DNA of 64,000 nucleotides from Desmodus rotundus (GCF_022682495.2 NC_071390.1:169161220-169225219); one strand, 5' to 3'; counted from the first letter of the stretch, positions 23,863 through 35,783 are shown. Notes: generated from the sequence alone by a model not told the origin. Numbers and translations are program-made.

Positions 23863-25224
23863 TAATTAACCTTGCTTTACTTTAAAAATGGGAATGACAC
23901 TTGCCTGCTTAACTTGCAGAATGAGCGTACAAGTGAGAAAAGACGGGTGAAACCATTTTTGTACAGTAGTTGCAAAGCTAGGACGTAATTTTATAGGGTT
24001 AGGAAATGTAATATTCTGATGATTTCAGAAGCTGAGAATGAGGTCCTTAAATATCAGTGTTCTAGTTACTTCTCTAAAAACTTACAGTTTGATGTAGAGT
24101 TCTGTCACTTTCACTGGTTGATGTGCAAGGTAAACTTTGAATTGCAGTATCTTTGGAAACAAATGATGGCAACTGATTATAAAGAGGGGAAACAGAGGAA
24201 AATATTCAGGATTGGAAAACTGAAGTATAGATGCAAATCACTCGTGATACAGTGGCGGACATCCTGTCTGGTTCTTTGGGAGTTTAAACCAAAGGCCATC
24301 CCTTTCACCGTTTATTAGGATTGCAAAAGGAAATCGGGAGGGCTAAGGAAGGCCATTACTCCAGCATAAAACTAGGCTCTGATACCCTAAAATGTGCATA
24401 GCTCAGTTGGACAAATAATTAAGTTGATTTTTGTTTTATGTCCAAAAACTGACTCTCCTGTGAATGAAGTCATGGCTGACATATTGTGAACAGTGGCCTT
24501 TTAACCTGGGATCAAATCACACCCACACAAGCCGGTTTTCGGCGGGTAGGGTGGGTACTAAAAGCTATCACACTGCCAGTCGTAAGTGGTGTGCTTAGTG
24601 GGGTCTTAAAAAACAGCTGAAGGTTGTCTGTCAGGCAGCATAAGCATCTGTTCCGTATTTCGGCGAGTGATGAAAACATTATGCCTCCATTTCAGTAGAT
24701 GAGAAAATATTAGGGATGACAGTGGGTTGTATTAGAGGCTCCGTCCTGTGCTCCAGGTGAGAAATGGCCCTGCGGCATGCACCTGACACTACTTTACTAC
24801 AGAGGGCATTTGGCAGGTTATTATGTGCAGGCCTAAAAAAATGTATGAAGTTCATGTGTTCATTTTAAAATGTAATCACTTCTGTATTGGCTGTTATGTT
24901 TCTTCTTTATTTCCCATGTTTCTGATTGTTTTCTTCATCTCCTCAGACTTTTCTGTATCGTTCAGCTTTTAAAGACCCAGCTTGCTGGCTTTGGGGATCC
25001 GTTCCTGAACACTGTTTCTCAAACTTGACCCTGCGCCTTTACCACCTGGAGGGGTTGCTAAACAAAGCGTGCAGGGGGCCGGGAATCCGAGTGTCTAGCG
25101 AAGGTCCAGGGGATGCTGGCGGTGTGTCTGTGAGAAAGGCAGAGGCTTTGAGAACCACTGTAGTACCTTTGTATTTATAGTTACCTAGTTAAAATTTTCC
25201 CTTTGGGTTTAACTTTTTAACAGC

Positions 25225-25710
25225 TTTTTAGAATTTTTTTATTGGAAAATTATAAAAGTATAGGAGAGAATGTTTTGTTAATATCTATTTTATACCTGTC
25301 ACCTTCAACCATTTTCAGTATTTACCAGTCTAACTTCATTTATCTACTTATTTCCTTTATCCTCCATCCCCCATCCTCCTTCCTTCCTTCCTTCTTTTCT
25401 TCCTTCCTTCCTCCTCCCTCATCTTCCTTCCTCCCTTCCTTCCTTCCTTCCTCTCTCCCTCCCTCTCTCCCTTCCTCCCTCCTTCCCTCCCTTCCTCCCT
25501 CCACCCTCCTCCTCCTCCTTTTTTTATTTCTTTCTCTGAATCATTTAATAGTGAATTCCGTATGTCATATTTTATCCATAATTTTTCTGCAATATAAGGA
25601 ACTTTAAAACAGAACCATAATATTGTAATTGTGGCACCAAAATGAGCCTCTATGTCTGTGTCCTTACTTAATATCATCAACTATTTAGTCCATGTTCAAT
25701 TTTCCTTGAT
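25225..25710 (-). mobile_element. old LINE fragment with expanded pyrimidine block
   Basis: Left part (TTATTGGAAAATTATAAAAG, ATACCTGTCACCTTCAACC) and right part (TTCCGTATGTCATATTTTAT, ACTTAATATCATCAACTATT, GTCCATGTTCAATTTTCC) are the two sides of one old L1M-like 3' segment in minus orientation. Between them the pyrimidine-rich spacer has grown to about 150 bp (25365-25525). Confidence 0.6.
25365..25525 (+). repeat. polypyrimidine (CCTT/CCCT)n tract
   Basis: About 150 bases that are almost purely C and T, built from CCTT, CCCTT and CCTCC units, with rare A (for example CTCATCTTCC). Purely chance open frames arise in all frames here. Such tracts can form triplex H-DNA. Confidence 0.95.
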
Positions 25711-26371
25711 TATTATTGTTATTATTTTTAATGTAGACCTTATTTCTAGTTGCCTTATTTGGTATGTGGGATTTTGTAGACAGACAGTTATGTCACCAGA
25801 AAAGAACAATCCATTTTTCTGCTCCTGTATAAAATGGCTTTTGTTTTTGTTCTGGTTATGCATGGGTGATAACAGATATTAGTGTGAATGGTCTAGTTTG
25901 TCCTTATCAGGGGTGACACTTGCTTGATTCGCCAAGTGCCGAGGGTCCGGTACCAGGGTGACGGGTTGCTTTGACGTGAGTTTTCAGCTTGAAGTTTTTC
26001 AGACCATGGAAGTCATGTGAAGTCTGACCTCAGGCCTCTGTGAAGGTCAATTGGAGTTTACAAGTTGTTGGGAAGTGACTTTTTACCTCCTTCTCCCTTG
26101 GGTCAAGGTCAAGACAGGTACATTTCAAGTTTCCTCACTGCCCCTTTTCTCTGCGGGGCTGATTACATGGTGGTTCGCCCTGACCCTGAGGTATCCTGTT
26201 TGGTTATCAGCTCCATGCACCGACCTTCTCCCGTAAGGCTGTTGGTGGGTCCCAGGCCCTGTGCGGATGTCACAGCACAGTCACAACATAGTCCCTGGTC
26301 AGCCGGGTTCACCCCCAGAGTTTCCACACTGGCCTCTGGAGGCGGCTTTGTCTCCTGCCTGGTCATCGATG

Positions 26372-26465
26372 CATGTAAAAAGAATGGGCACGCTGGGTGG
26401 AGGGGGATAAAGGAGAGAAAAAATGGGACAACTGTAATGGCATAATCAATAAAATTTACTTTAAA
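26372..26465 (+). mobile_element. L1 3' end, heavily 5'-truncated
   Basis: GGGCACGCTGGGTGGAGGGG, then ATGGGACAACTGTAATGGCA and TAATCAATAAAATTTACTTT is the terminal part of a bat L1 3' UTR including its AATAAA-type signal (CAATAAAAT). Only the last about 90 bp is present. Confidence 0.75.
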
Positions 26466-26917
26466 CAGTGAAGTAAAAAAAGAGATAACTTTTTCGCTTC
26501 AGCATTTCTCTCTTTAGCAAGAGAGTTGTCCAGAGTACTTAGTTTGCTATTCTTCCAGAAAGGGAGATACACAGACATTTTTGTAATCAGAACAAATCAA
26601 AATCTGCTTCCGGGGGAGAAGAGGAGGAACCTTAGACACTAGGCTTTTCCAGGTGTTGTGAAGGTGCGGCTGAGGTCGCTGCACATGAAATCCTGCCTGT
26701 CCTGGCTGGCGTACCTCACGTGTTTGGTGACTTCGTCACAAAAGCAGCTTCATCTGTCTGGAGGAAATGGTCCCCTTTCTGTTGATAATTGTAAAATTAC
26801 CTTCACTGCCTTGACTAGAAACATACCAGGAATGAACTGTTCCCAGTCACAGCTGCTCTGCCATTGATACATATTTTTAACTTGTCTGTGTCTCTTTACT
26901 CTCTCTCCTTCTCTCTG

Positions 26918-27100
26918 TTTTAAATCATTACCTGAGGATATGTGTATTGAGTTTAGAGAGGGAGGGGAAGAGAGAGAGAGAAAGAGAGAGAACAGTGATA
27001 GGTTGCCTTCTGTACACACCACGAGGGGGGACCGGGGATCAAACCTAACCCTTCGGTGTATTGGCTGGTGCTCTAACCAATTGAGCCACCTGGCCAAGGC
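26918..27100 (-). mobile_element. older VES-type SINE
   Basis: Minus-strand tRNA-derived SINE of an older subfamily: TTTAAATCATTACCTGAGGA, TATGTGTATTGAGTTTAGAG, purine block, GACCGGGGATCAAACC and the head complement TTGAGCCACCTGGCCAAGGC. The TTACCTGAGGATATG motif and the AACCAATTGAGCCACC head distinguish it from the four other copies. Confidence 0.85.
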
Positions 27101-27949
27101 TCTTTTTCTTCTCTTATGTCTGTATTTCCCACTCTTTCTTTCTGTGTTCTTAATTAAAAATAATTATTTTTAAAATTTTGCTAGGCTCCCTCAAATCCTT
27201 TCTGGAAGGTAATGAAGAATCAATACAACATTATTCTCAGCATCTCATCTTTCCCCTCTTCCCTTCTCCCCTGTTTCTCCAGTTCCACCTTCATCAGCTT
27301 CCCCCTCCTTCTCTTTACCTCTGTGCCTCAGTGAAACCAGAGGTTTACTGTTTGCCATGGGTCCTGATGGTTTCCAACGACACCTCTCATTGACTGTTGG
27401 CAGCTCACCCGAGCCAGCTGCCGAGAAGCCAGTAGTGGAATCCCGACACCGTCAGAACCCTGGAGCTTGTGTAACCGCTATGTAAGAGTGACATACATAC
27501 ACTTTTAAAACTTGACTTTCACAAAAAAGCATTTTCTCCATTAAAAGTAATCAAGATGATAACGTACCATAAGATAGGCACCATCTCAATATGCTAATTT
27601 GTAACGAGGAGAAAATAATGAAGACTCGAACTTTCATAATATCAGCTGCTATTATTGTTATTATTTGGTCAAGTTGGGACTGCATGTCAATCCCTGTGGT
27701 TCCCATTTCCATCTTAGCGGTCCCAGAACAGCTGTCTGGCTTGCTGCCTCCCACACACTTGCGTCTGCAGTTCTTTCCTGGTTATTGGAATCAACAAGGG
27801 TACCTCCTGCTGATTGAAACCGGAAGTGTGGGGAGGGGTCTAAAGAGGGATCTAGATTCCTTGGTTTTTCTCAAAAGAAAAAAAAAAGAAAGACATGGAT
27901 GCTTAATGAAGGTATCTGTCTTCTGTTTGCTTTTTTTTTCCTCCTAATT

Positions 27950-28135
27950 TACTACGGAATGAGATGTTCCAACCACCTTTCATAGTGTTCTTGATGTCAT
28001 TTCGCAGATGAGCAGCCTGAGTCCTGGGGAGGCTAAGAATTGGCTCATGGACATCTGACCTATGACAGAGTTGCAATCTTACCCCAGGACTATTTAACTC
28101 CCAGACACATAGACATTCTGCCTTCACTGTTGCAT
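27950..28135 (+). repeat. MIR-like remnant
   Basis: TTTCGCAGATGAGCAGCCTG, GGGGAGGCTAAGAATTGGCT and GACTATTTAACTCCCAGAC follow MIR core landmarks (GATGAGGAAACTGAGGC-like, then AACTCCCAGGC-like). Diverged. Confidence 0.5.
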
Positions 28136-28273
28136 TTTACTCCTTCTACATTAAAAGGAAATATCAAGTTTAGTTCATGCAGCATCTTATGTATTTCATA
28201 TGCTAGCCTATCAAATTAATGAAATTTACAGATGCTTTTGGTCTAATTTTGATCAGAATTCCAAACATATCTA

Positions 28274-28390
28274 CCAGGTGGGCAAAAGTAGGCTTACAGT
28301 TGTGACTATGTGAAACAGAGTTTGTGCAGCTACTGTAATGATCATAACTTGCGTGTCTTCTTCCGTCCGAACAACTCGTGCCCGCCCCTG
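28274..28390. mobile_element. mariner-like MITE, copy 2
   Basis: A 117-bp element with ends CCAGGTGGGCAAAAGTAGGC and TCGTGCCCGCCCCTG, flanked by TA at 28272-28273 and 28391-28392. It shares the subterminal GTGGGCAAAAGTAGGCTTAC sequence, the GAAACAGAGTTT block and the central TACTGTAATGATC with copy 1 (3929-4038), in the same orientation. Non-coding. Confidence 0.85.
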
Positions 28391-29734
28391 TACTGAGAAG
28401 AACGAGAACTATTCTGTCTCTTAGAACAGATGACATTTAACATTTTCATTGTTATTAGTGTGGCATTTTCATCCTTTACCCTTTATCTTTGATCAAGTGT
28501 GTTCACACGTTTATTCGTTTCATCTTGACCGTTTAGTGGGACAGGTGGCCGAGCAGGTGCGTGATTCCTTCTGACCTTCTGTGGCTCGAGTGGCCTTCCG
28601 GGAATGAGGTCAAGGGGACAAAAATGCTTTGGAATTCTGGCTGCAGTTTCTAAGCTGTCTTTGTCAGGGTTCAGGGGCACTTTTTTAGTCCAGTGTAATT
28701 TTTCATGCACTGTTATTCCTTTTGTGTCCTTTTTGTCACTGTGACGGATTCGGAACTGCTTCTGTAACCAGCTACACAAGCATACAGCATTTTATGATTG
28801 CCTGCTCTAGGGAGGTTGTTGACATCACATCTTTTTCCTTAGTTCTTAGCCATGTAGAATGAAATAATGAGAACCATTGCTTCTTCCCAGCGAAGACCAT
28901 CTCTCTAGTCAACTGCATACCTTCTTAGAGATATTTCTTTTCTTTATAATTTTTAACACCTTAAATTCCATTACTGGCATCATTGAGTGAGCCACAGGAG
29001 TCCTTCGATCCTGTAATAACCATCGTTTTTCAGTGGAGATGCTGTATCCATCAGGTCTCACGTTGCATCTTCATAAAGTTTGTACATTTAAAACCTCAAG
29101 TCTCTTAGTAATTGTGCTAATCTGTAAATGCTTCCTTAGAGTAGAATCCATATTTTCCTGCAGTTTTTCTTTTACGTTTTTGCAGCCACTGGGAATTTCT
29201 TTTTTTGACAGCCAGAGAGCCTATTTTACCCTATTCATTTTTGCCTGAAAGTTCGAAATAACAATAGGTAAAAATAATGCAGAAAAACTTAGCCAAGTTA
29301 TTTTAGCTACTCAGAATTCCTACTGAGAGGTGGTGGTTATTTTTCTAATTGCTTTGTAGACAGCTGGCTGATAGATGGAGTAATCGACATGTTGGAGACC
29401 CGACCCTTCTTCATAACTTCAGAAATAAGGACTTCCGTCGGAATGGGATTGAACCCCGTGCCTGTTTATTAGGGTCAGCACCAGGATGCTAGTGTCTCGT
29501 GGATTGTGCAGACCGGCTGGGGATTCGGCAGAGCTTCATTACAGGCTCTTCCTAATTCTCTGTCACTTGATGCTGTTAACCTCTTGGGTTTGGGGGAAAT
29601 GCCCTTTGCCTGTGTGTGAGTCCACTGAAATAAGGTGTTTGAATTAAATTCCATTACTCTCCATCATATATCCCTCTGCTTATTTCCTTCATTGCAGTTA
29701 TAGTGTAAATCGCTTTTTAAAAATGTATTTATTT

Positions 29735-29850
29735 CATATTTTCCTCGCTAGATTGTAAGCTCCAAAATAGAGCTTGTGTATGTTTTCCACTGTTCAGGAC
29801 AGTGTCTGCCTCACCTGGGTCCTTGGTAAATGTTTAGTCAGTGACTGAGT
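29735..29850 (-). repeat. L2 3'-end-like remnant
   Basis: CTAGATTGTAAGCTCC, then CACTGTTCAGGACAGTGTCT and CTTGGTAAATGTTTAGTC is the complement of the conserved L2 3' end (TAGACTGTGAGCTCC / CAGTGCCTGGCACA / GCTCAATAAATATT order). Confidence 0.6.
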
Positions 29851-30224
29851 GGATATTGTATACCATCGGCTTTCCTGCCAGGGTTATACTATGAGTGAGG
29901 GTACAAATATAAGTAGGACGTTGAGTTGCCCCTGCCCTTGAGGTGTTTACGTTGAAAATAAAATAAGGAAAGAATTGTGATACACTCTGTGAAGGGCAGT
30001 GCAAAGTCAGTAAACTGATTTTTGAATTGGATGAGGTGTTGGGATGAGGAGGAAGAGGCAGTTTTGCTGGACGCATTGGTCCAGTTTAATTATGAACACA
30101 GACTTTAAAAATGCCCCCTTCCTAACACTTCTACTAGAGCCTGTAATTTTCAAAGAGGGCCTACATTGTGATTCAAGTGCTTAAAAAAAAAAAAAAAAGA
30201 GCAACAAAATTACAAGGCGAGCTC

Positions 30225-30420
30225 ACATTTTTTGAGTGCTTGCCACATGCCAGGCATGGTTTCAGGAGCCTTGTGTGTGTTAATGGAACTTAATCTGCAC
30301 AATATTCAGAACAGACAGGATTGTTATTATCCACATTATACAAATAAAGGCAGGTGCAAGAGGTTAAGTGGCCAGCGCAGCTAGGAATCCGGGTTTGAAG
30401 TCCTGTTCTTCACCCTGGTA
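30225..30420 (+). repeat. MIR
   Basis: TGAGTGCTTGCCACATGCCA, GGATTGTTATTATCCACATT, AGAGGTTAAGTGGCCAGCGC and AGCTAGGAATCCGGGTTTGA are MIR landmarks in order, plus strand. A poly(A) run precedes it at 30182-30199. Confidence 0.75.
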
Positions 30421-30936
30421 CTTACAATAGTTATTTCACCCCATGGTTCCAGGGTTGGTATCTGGTGGGATTTCACAGGCCTGTCTTTGTGAAGGACTCT
30501 GGGTGGGATAGACTGAATGTTTTCCAAACCCACCTCAGCCCTCATAATTATACATCCTGGGAAGACGAGTGGATGAAGAACGGGTTGGGAAGCTCGCCTG
30601 GGATCTTCTGCGATGATCAAAAGACTTCTGATGAAACAGCCTTGGCTTTCTGGCTTGGCTTTGGGGCCTCACACCTTTGATGCGTGCGTCTTGATTAGAG
30701 AACCAGCCAGCTTCGAAATCCTCTGATCCCACCCCTGGAATGCTTTTGTTGTTCTTTCGGCTGTAGATCTCCCTCTCACTGAACATTTTGCTCAATACCA
30801 ACCCCCCTGACACCAGTCTGTCTCATTAGCCCTGCATGTTCGATGCATTGCTCTGACACAGGGCATACGAGTCAGCATCAACAGTCCGTGGACTTTTCAC
30901 TGGCATCGCCGACATGCTTACATCTGTCAGCTACGG

Positions 30937-30987
30937 ACTGAGCTAGTGAAAAGAACGCAGTAAATGAGTTCTTTTCATTAGCTCAGT
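30937..30987. repeat. 20-bp inverted repeat with an 11-base loop
   Basis: ACTGAGCTAGTGAAAAGAAC (30937-30956) is mirrored by GTTCTTTTCATTAGCTCAGT (30968-30987), one mismatch that is a G-U pair in the + strand RNA. Outward, CTACGG and TTCATA weakly extend the stem. A third related arm, CTTTTCACTGG, lies at 30893-30903. Its origin is unknown. Confidence 0.85.
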
Positions 30988-31581
30988 TCATAACTTAATA
31001 AAACAAGCAGTGGAAAAGTGAGCACCTCTTCGGATCCATTCATTCCATGGCCCCGGGTCTTCAAGGGGAGTGCAGGTGCATTCGAGGTGGAGGAAGCTGT
31101 GTGTGCAAAGACATGCGATGGCCCTGTATAGATGGGGAGCTTCCTGAGGTTGGACAAGTCTAGAGTTTTGAGTGGCACCAGTTTGTAAAGAGCTGGGCAG
31201 TGGGTATTTCTTAGTAATAATACTAAGCTCATGCACACGAACAAGGGTTCCTCAGTGGTTTTCCACACACAGAGTTTAGATCTTTTTATTTGGGGGTTGC
31301 GTGATGTCTTTTCCCCCCTCTCGTTTTGAGTACCGCATGCCAGTCTTTTCACGAATGATTTGGGGGTTACATAAGTACCCTGTTTGGCCCTAAAAATTAC
31401 CAAAAGGCCACAATCGAATGTGCTGTTCATGTCCACAGAGGGTTTCATGGAAGGGAGTACAGTGCCTCTTGGGTTTGCATCGGACAGCCGAGTCTGCGGG
31501 CCTGTCTCGGTGTCTCGGGAGGATTCGGATGGTGTAAAACAGTCTGCCTTAGTTGCTTCTCTTCTCCCCTCTGCTTGCCAG

Positions 31582-31743
31582 CTCGGGGATGTGATGGTGG
31601 ACATCGCGAGCAACATCATGCTGGCGGACGAGCGTGTCCTGTGGCTGGCTCAGCGGGAGGCGAAAGCCTGCAGCCGGGTTGTCCAGTGCCTCCAGCGCAT
31701 CGCGACCCACCGCCTCGCAAACGGCGCGCATGTTTATTCCACA
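31582..31743 (+). CDS. ADGRA3: ADGRA3 exon: GAIN subdomain A
   Basis: A 162-base, 54-codon exon, phase 0 to 0, after acceptor CTGCTTGCCAG and before a strong GTAAGTGCC donor. It encodes [20 protein letters not shown], then [20 protein letters not shown] and [14 protein letters not shown]. The helix-rich sequence and paired cysteines (KACSRVVQC) fit GAIN subdomain A. It is strongly GC- and CpG-rich compared with the AT-rich introns around it. It lies 9.4 kb downstream of the previous exon, the second-longest intron in the window. Confidence 0.95.
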
Positions 31744-34025
31744 GTAAGTGCCATGTTATTCTAGAACTCTGAGAAAAGAAGTCCTAGGCTTAAAAAGAAA
31801 TTCAGGGGACTTTGTGCATATGTGGTACTTAGAATGGTGCCTTGCCTGTGGAGTAGGCATGGACTTAGCCAGCCTTAAAAACAGAAAGCGATGTTGTGTG
31901 GTCCTTAGACGTTATAGTAAACTATGTCGCCTTCCTGCACGTGAAAGGCTGTCACTTCCTGCGCCCTCTCTGGCGTGGTGCGGATGGTGGGAGTGATGCT
32001 GGCCGTCCTGCGGGCGTGGGTGTGGCAGCTGTGGCACTGTGTCCTACAATTGGCTTTCTCCTGAGTTCAGTGTCACTCTTGAGTTCCCTAAAATTGTTGG
32101 GGCAGGTGCCATCCTTTTTTCTAGTGATTTTCCAGCTTAATTTGAACAGCTGTTCATCTACTACTATTTAGATGAGTACCTCCTTTCATTTTCTTTTATT
32201 TTTTAATTTTTTAATAGAATTTATTGGGTGACATTGGCTAATAAAATTACATAGGTTTCAGTATACAATTCTATATTACATCATCAGTATATCATATTGT
32301 GTGCTCACCACCCTAAGTTGTATCTCCTTTTATCACTATTTATTGCGCCCCCACCCCACTTCTCTGGTAATCACCATACTCTTGACTGTGTATACTGTAT
32401 ACTATGTATATGAGATTTTTTTTTTTGCTTAATCCCTTCACCTTTTTCATGCAGCCCCCCTACCTCACCTCTGACAGCATCAGCCTCTTCTTGGTATCTA
32501 GGAATCTGTTTATATTTTGTTTCTTAGTTTATTTTGTTTAGCACACTTCACATATAAGTGAAATCATATGTTATTTGCCTTTCTCTGACTGGCTTATTTC
32601 ACTTAGCATAATGTTCTCCAGGTCATCTGTGATGTTGCAGAAGGTAAGATTTCCTTCCTTGTTATGACTGAGTAGTATTCATTGTGTAAACGTACCACAG
32701 CTTTTTTATCCACTCATATTCTGACTGGCACTGGGTTTGCTTCCTAATCTTGGCTATTCTACGTAATGCTGCTACAACCATAGGGGTACATTATATTCTT
32801 TCAAAATAGTGTTTCAGGCTTCTCTGGATACATTCTCAGAAGTGGAATCTCTGGGTCATAGGCAGTTCCATTAATTTTTGAGGTCACTCCATACTGCATT
32901 CCACAGTGGCTGCACCAGTCTGCATTCCCACCAACAGTGCACCAGGGTTCCCTTTTCTCCACATCCTCGCCAGCACTTGTTGTTTGCTGATTTATTAATA
33001 ATGGCCATTCTGACCGGTGTCGGGTGATATCTCCTTGTGGTTTTAGTGTGCATGTCTCTGGTGATTAGCAACATTGAATATCTTTTCATTTGCCTATGGG
33101 CCATCTGCATGTCTGTTCAGGTCCTTTGCCAATTTTTAAATTTGATTATTTGGGTTTTTTTGGTATTGAATTGTATAAGTTCTTTATAAATTTTGAATAT
33201 TAACCTTATCAGATATATCATTGTGAATATGTTCTCCCACTCTGTCTCTTAAAATTTTCTGAGTACAGGTCTTTTACATCCTTGGTGTTTTTCCTAGGTA
33301 TTTTTTGGGGGTGCAATTGTCCATAGAATTGCTTTCTTAGTTTCCCTCTCTGGTAGTTCATTATATAAATGCAACTGATTTCCATATATTTATTTTGTAT
33401 ACTGCTACTTTTCTGAATTTATTTACCAATTTTAGTAGTTTTTTGGTGGAATTTTGGGGTTCACTAAATGGAGCATAGTGACAGAAGCACCTGTGGAGTG
33501 AGTCTGTGTAAAATTTTTATCTGTGCAGCTCAATGCGAAGAGTTAACTGGATCATCCTGTAAAAGAAAAAAGTGAATATGCCATGAGGTACTGAGCAAGG
33601 CGACCTTTGAGAGCATCTCCCAAGCCCCTATTACTCCTCCGGTACTGTGATGAGGAAAAGGGATATACTGATACTTCTAGCTGATTTTTTCTATAGCACC
33701 TCTCCATTTTTGGCTCACAGTTTTCTGCAGAGTGCTCTTTAAATTATTTTTAATTGAGTTTGAATTTGTCTGATCCTCCACACTTCATGACCCATCCTTT
33801 CCTCTTCACCGATTCCTTCCTATTGTGGGACATCCTTTTGTTTCCAGCATCTTTTTTTTTTTTTTTTCCAATTCTGCCATCGATGGACATAGAGTCTTTG
33901 TTTCGTTAGAACCTGAGCTCTCTTTTTAATTTATGTGCTGTGTCTCATGCTTGAAAATTATTTGAAAGGGCTTTTCTTTCCATTTTATAAATCTTCTGTA
34001 ACTTCTGTTTGGTCAACTTTTGTAG
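31744..34025 (+). other. intron within the GAIN domain
   Basis: Dominated by one minus-strand L1 (32180-33463). A T-rich run lies at 33850-33866. The flanks (31744-32180 and 33470-34025) show no recognised repeat or exon. Confidence 0.75.
32180..33463 (-). mobile_element. L1, 5'-truncated, minus strand
   Basis: The left end is the complement of an A-rich tail and a bat-type L1 3' UTR (ATAGAATTTATTGGGTGACA, then AAAATTACATAGGTTTCAG). It continues through ORF2; the complement encodes the fragment [20 protein letters not shown]. It ends near 33463 inside ORF2. Many small indels break the frame, so it is a dead copy. Confidence 0.9.
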
Positions 34026-34229
34026 TATTCGCCCAACATTGCCCTGGAAGCATATGTCATCAAGGCCACCGGCTTCACTGGGATGACGTGTACCGTGTTT
34101 CAGAAAGTGGCCACCTCTGACCGCACAGGCCTTTCTGACTATGGGAGGCGGGATCCGGACGGAAACCTGGATAAGCAGCTGAGCTTCAAGTGCAATGTGT
34201 CAAATACGTTCTCCAGCCTGGCACTGAAG
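34026..34229 (+). CDS. ADGRA3: ADGRA3 exon: GAIN subdomain A/B
   Basis: A 204-base, 68-codon exon, phase 0 to 0, with acceptor CTTTTGTAG and donor GTATGT. It encodes YSPNIALEAYVIKATGFTGM, then TCTVFQKVATSDRTGLSDYG, RRDPDGNLDKQLSFKCNVSN and TFSSLALK. The beta-strand-like segments and the TCTVFQ and FKCNVS cysteines belong to the GAIN fold; NVS is a sequon. An L1 fragment ends about 560 bp upstream and does not disturb the acceptor. Confidence 0.95.
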
Positions 34230-35783
34230 GTATGTGATGGTCTATGAGCATTTAAGACCTTTTACCGTTAGACTAAAGTCAAAATGTTTTGCTTTGCAAA
34301 ATAACCTTATTAAAAGTCATTTCGGAGGAGAGGTTGTTGGTATTCGTTTTGCTGTTTTGTTTTGTTTTTTTAAATAAATTCAGACCAGGAGGGGACATGT
34401 TATAACTTTCATGGACCCAGGCATTTTTGCCCTTTGGACTCCTTCCTCCACACAAAAATATCAAAGTTCTATTTTATGACTGCAATGGTAAGAAAATGAA
34501 TATATTAATGTTACATATTAAAACATTTTCTTTGACCTTAAATTTCATTTTTATTGCTCCTGATTTTCAAGACATGAAAGTATTCGGTGCCCTTGGCTTT
34601 GTGCCTATAGGACTTAGTGGAAAATCAGCCCTGAGACAGAGCAGTTGATTGGGCAACCTGTATATCAAGAATTTTGGCAAGGAAGTCAAACATGATATGT
34701 CTTCAGAAAACGTGTGTTTTATTGCAGTGAGCAAAATTAAAAGCATTGTTGTTGATTTTTAAAATTTGGGGTTTAGAAATGTTTCATTAAAGTACGTTGA
34801 AGAAATAGTGGAGGTATAATCCAGCTCCTAACGGAACCACATTTTTCCGTTCGCTTGGTGTGGGCATGGGTCATTGTGTGCTCTGTGGATTTTAATTACT
34901 AAGTGGTTTCTTTGTTTTGATCATTTTTGAAGTATATCACAAACGGGATTGCAGTCACTTTGATGGCTATGTAATAATTGATCAACTAGGTGTTAGGTGT
35001 TTATGCATTATGGGACTCAATAGATATTGAATGAATAAATGAACGAGAAATGAATGTATTTCGTCATACATTACCTGGTGACCTCCCTAGGAAAAGCCAA
35101 TTTGCGAAATTTAGAAAGAGCCCATTCCCCCCACCATGCATGACAATCTCAGCTAGGTCAGAAAGTCTAAGGACCACATGTTTACTTGTTTCCATATGCT
35201 CAGAGGAGAAGGGTCAGCACGCATTTGATATTCTTCTCTTTGTGCGAGTGCTCGATGCAGCCAGCAGGGCTACTGTAGGTCTGCTCCTTTCCTCACTCCG
35301 TTTTTTACTGGTAAACACTTACCGCAAAAGGCATAGACATAGCATCACACACAAGCCCTGGAGAGAAAGGTGTGTGTCTTTGAGGAGCACTGAAAATTGA
35401 GGAATCCTTCCATCTGAGGGGATCGTAGTTGGTAGAAAGGAATTAAAAAATGGTGAAACCCTATACATTTGATCAATTTCACAAACCCGCCCCTCTGGGT
35501 AAGAAAAGTTTCTGCTTTCTAAAGTAGAAAGCTTTAAATGAACACTCAAATTTGTCAATCTTGTACTGTTCTACCCTTTTGATCATACTGTGGCTAGAAG
35601 CCAAGGACGCATTACACTAACATTCATGCTTCATATATGGACTTGATTAAATTGAGTGAAAGAACATTGGCTTTTGTGACACAAAATTAGTTAAATATTT
35701 TAATGTCAACAGCTCAAAATGCTTTAGCACGTTAACAGAAAACTTTGTATTTTAAACTTTGTACTAGGATAATTTATATGCTT

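Larger units (their letters stand above)
22170..31581 (+). other. 9.4-kb intron within the GAIN domain
   Basis: Contains a possible read-through/poly(A) signal (22276-22281), a MIR remnant (22900-23020), a 209-codon unexplained antisense frame (23233-23862), an old LINE with polypyrimidine expansion (25225-25710), a short L1 3' end (26372-26465), an older VES-type SINE (26918-27100), a MIR-like remnant (27950-28135), a mariner MITE (28274-28390), an L2 3'-end-like segment (29735-29850), a MIR (30225-30420) and a hairpin (30937-30987). From 23870 to 25220 and from 28400 to 29730 I see nothing I can name. Confidence 0.7.

Noticed and set aside
25242..25680. 121-codon plus and 107-codon minus frames
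   Set aside because: Both are translations of the polypyrimidine/polypurine block (proline/serine/leucine or glycine/arginine/glutamate runs).
31384..31764. 126-codon frame taken as a separate gene
   Set aside because: It is the GAIN exon 31582-31743 extended by chance into both flanking introns; splice sites define the true limits.
32871..33110. Minus-strand frame resembling a protein with [13 protein letters not shown]
   Set aside because: Fragment of L1 ORF2 in the dead L1 at 32180-33463.
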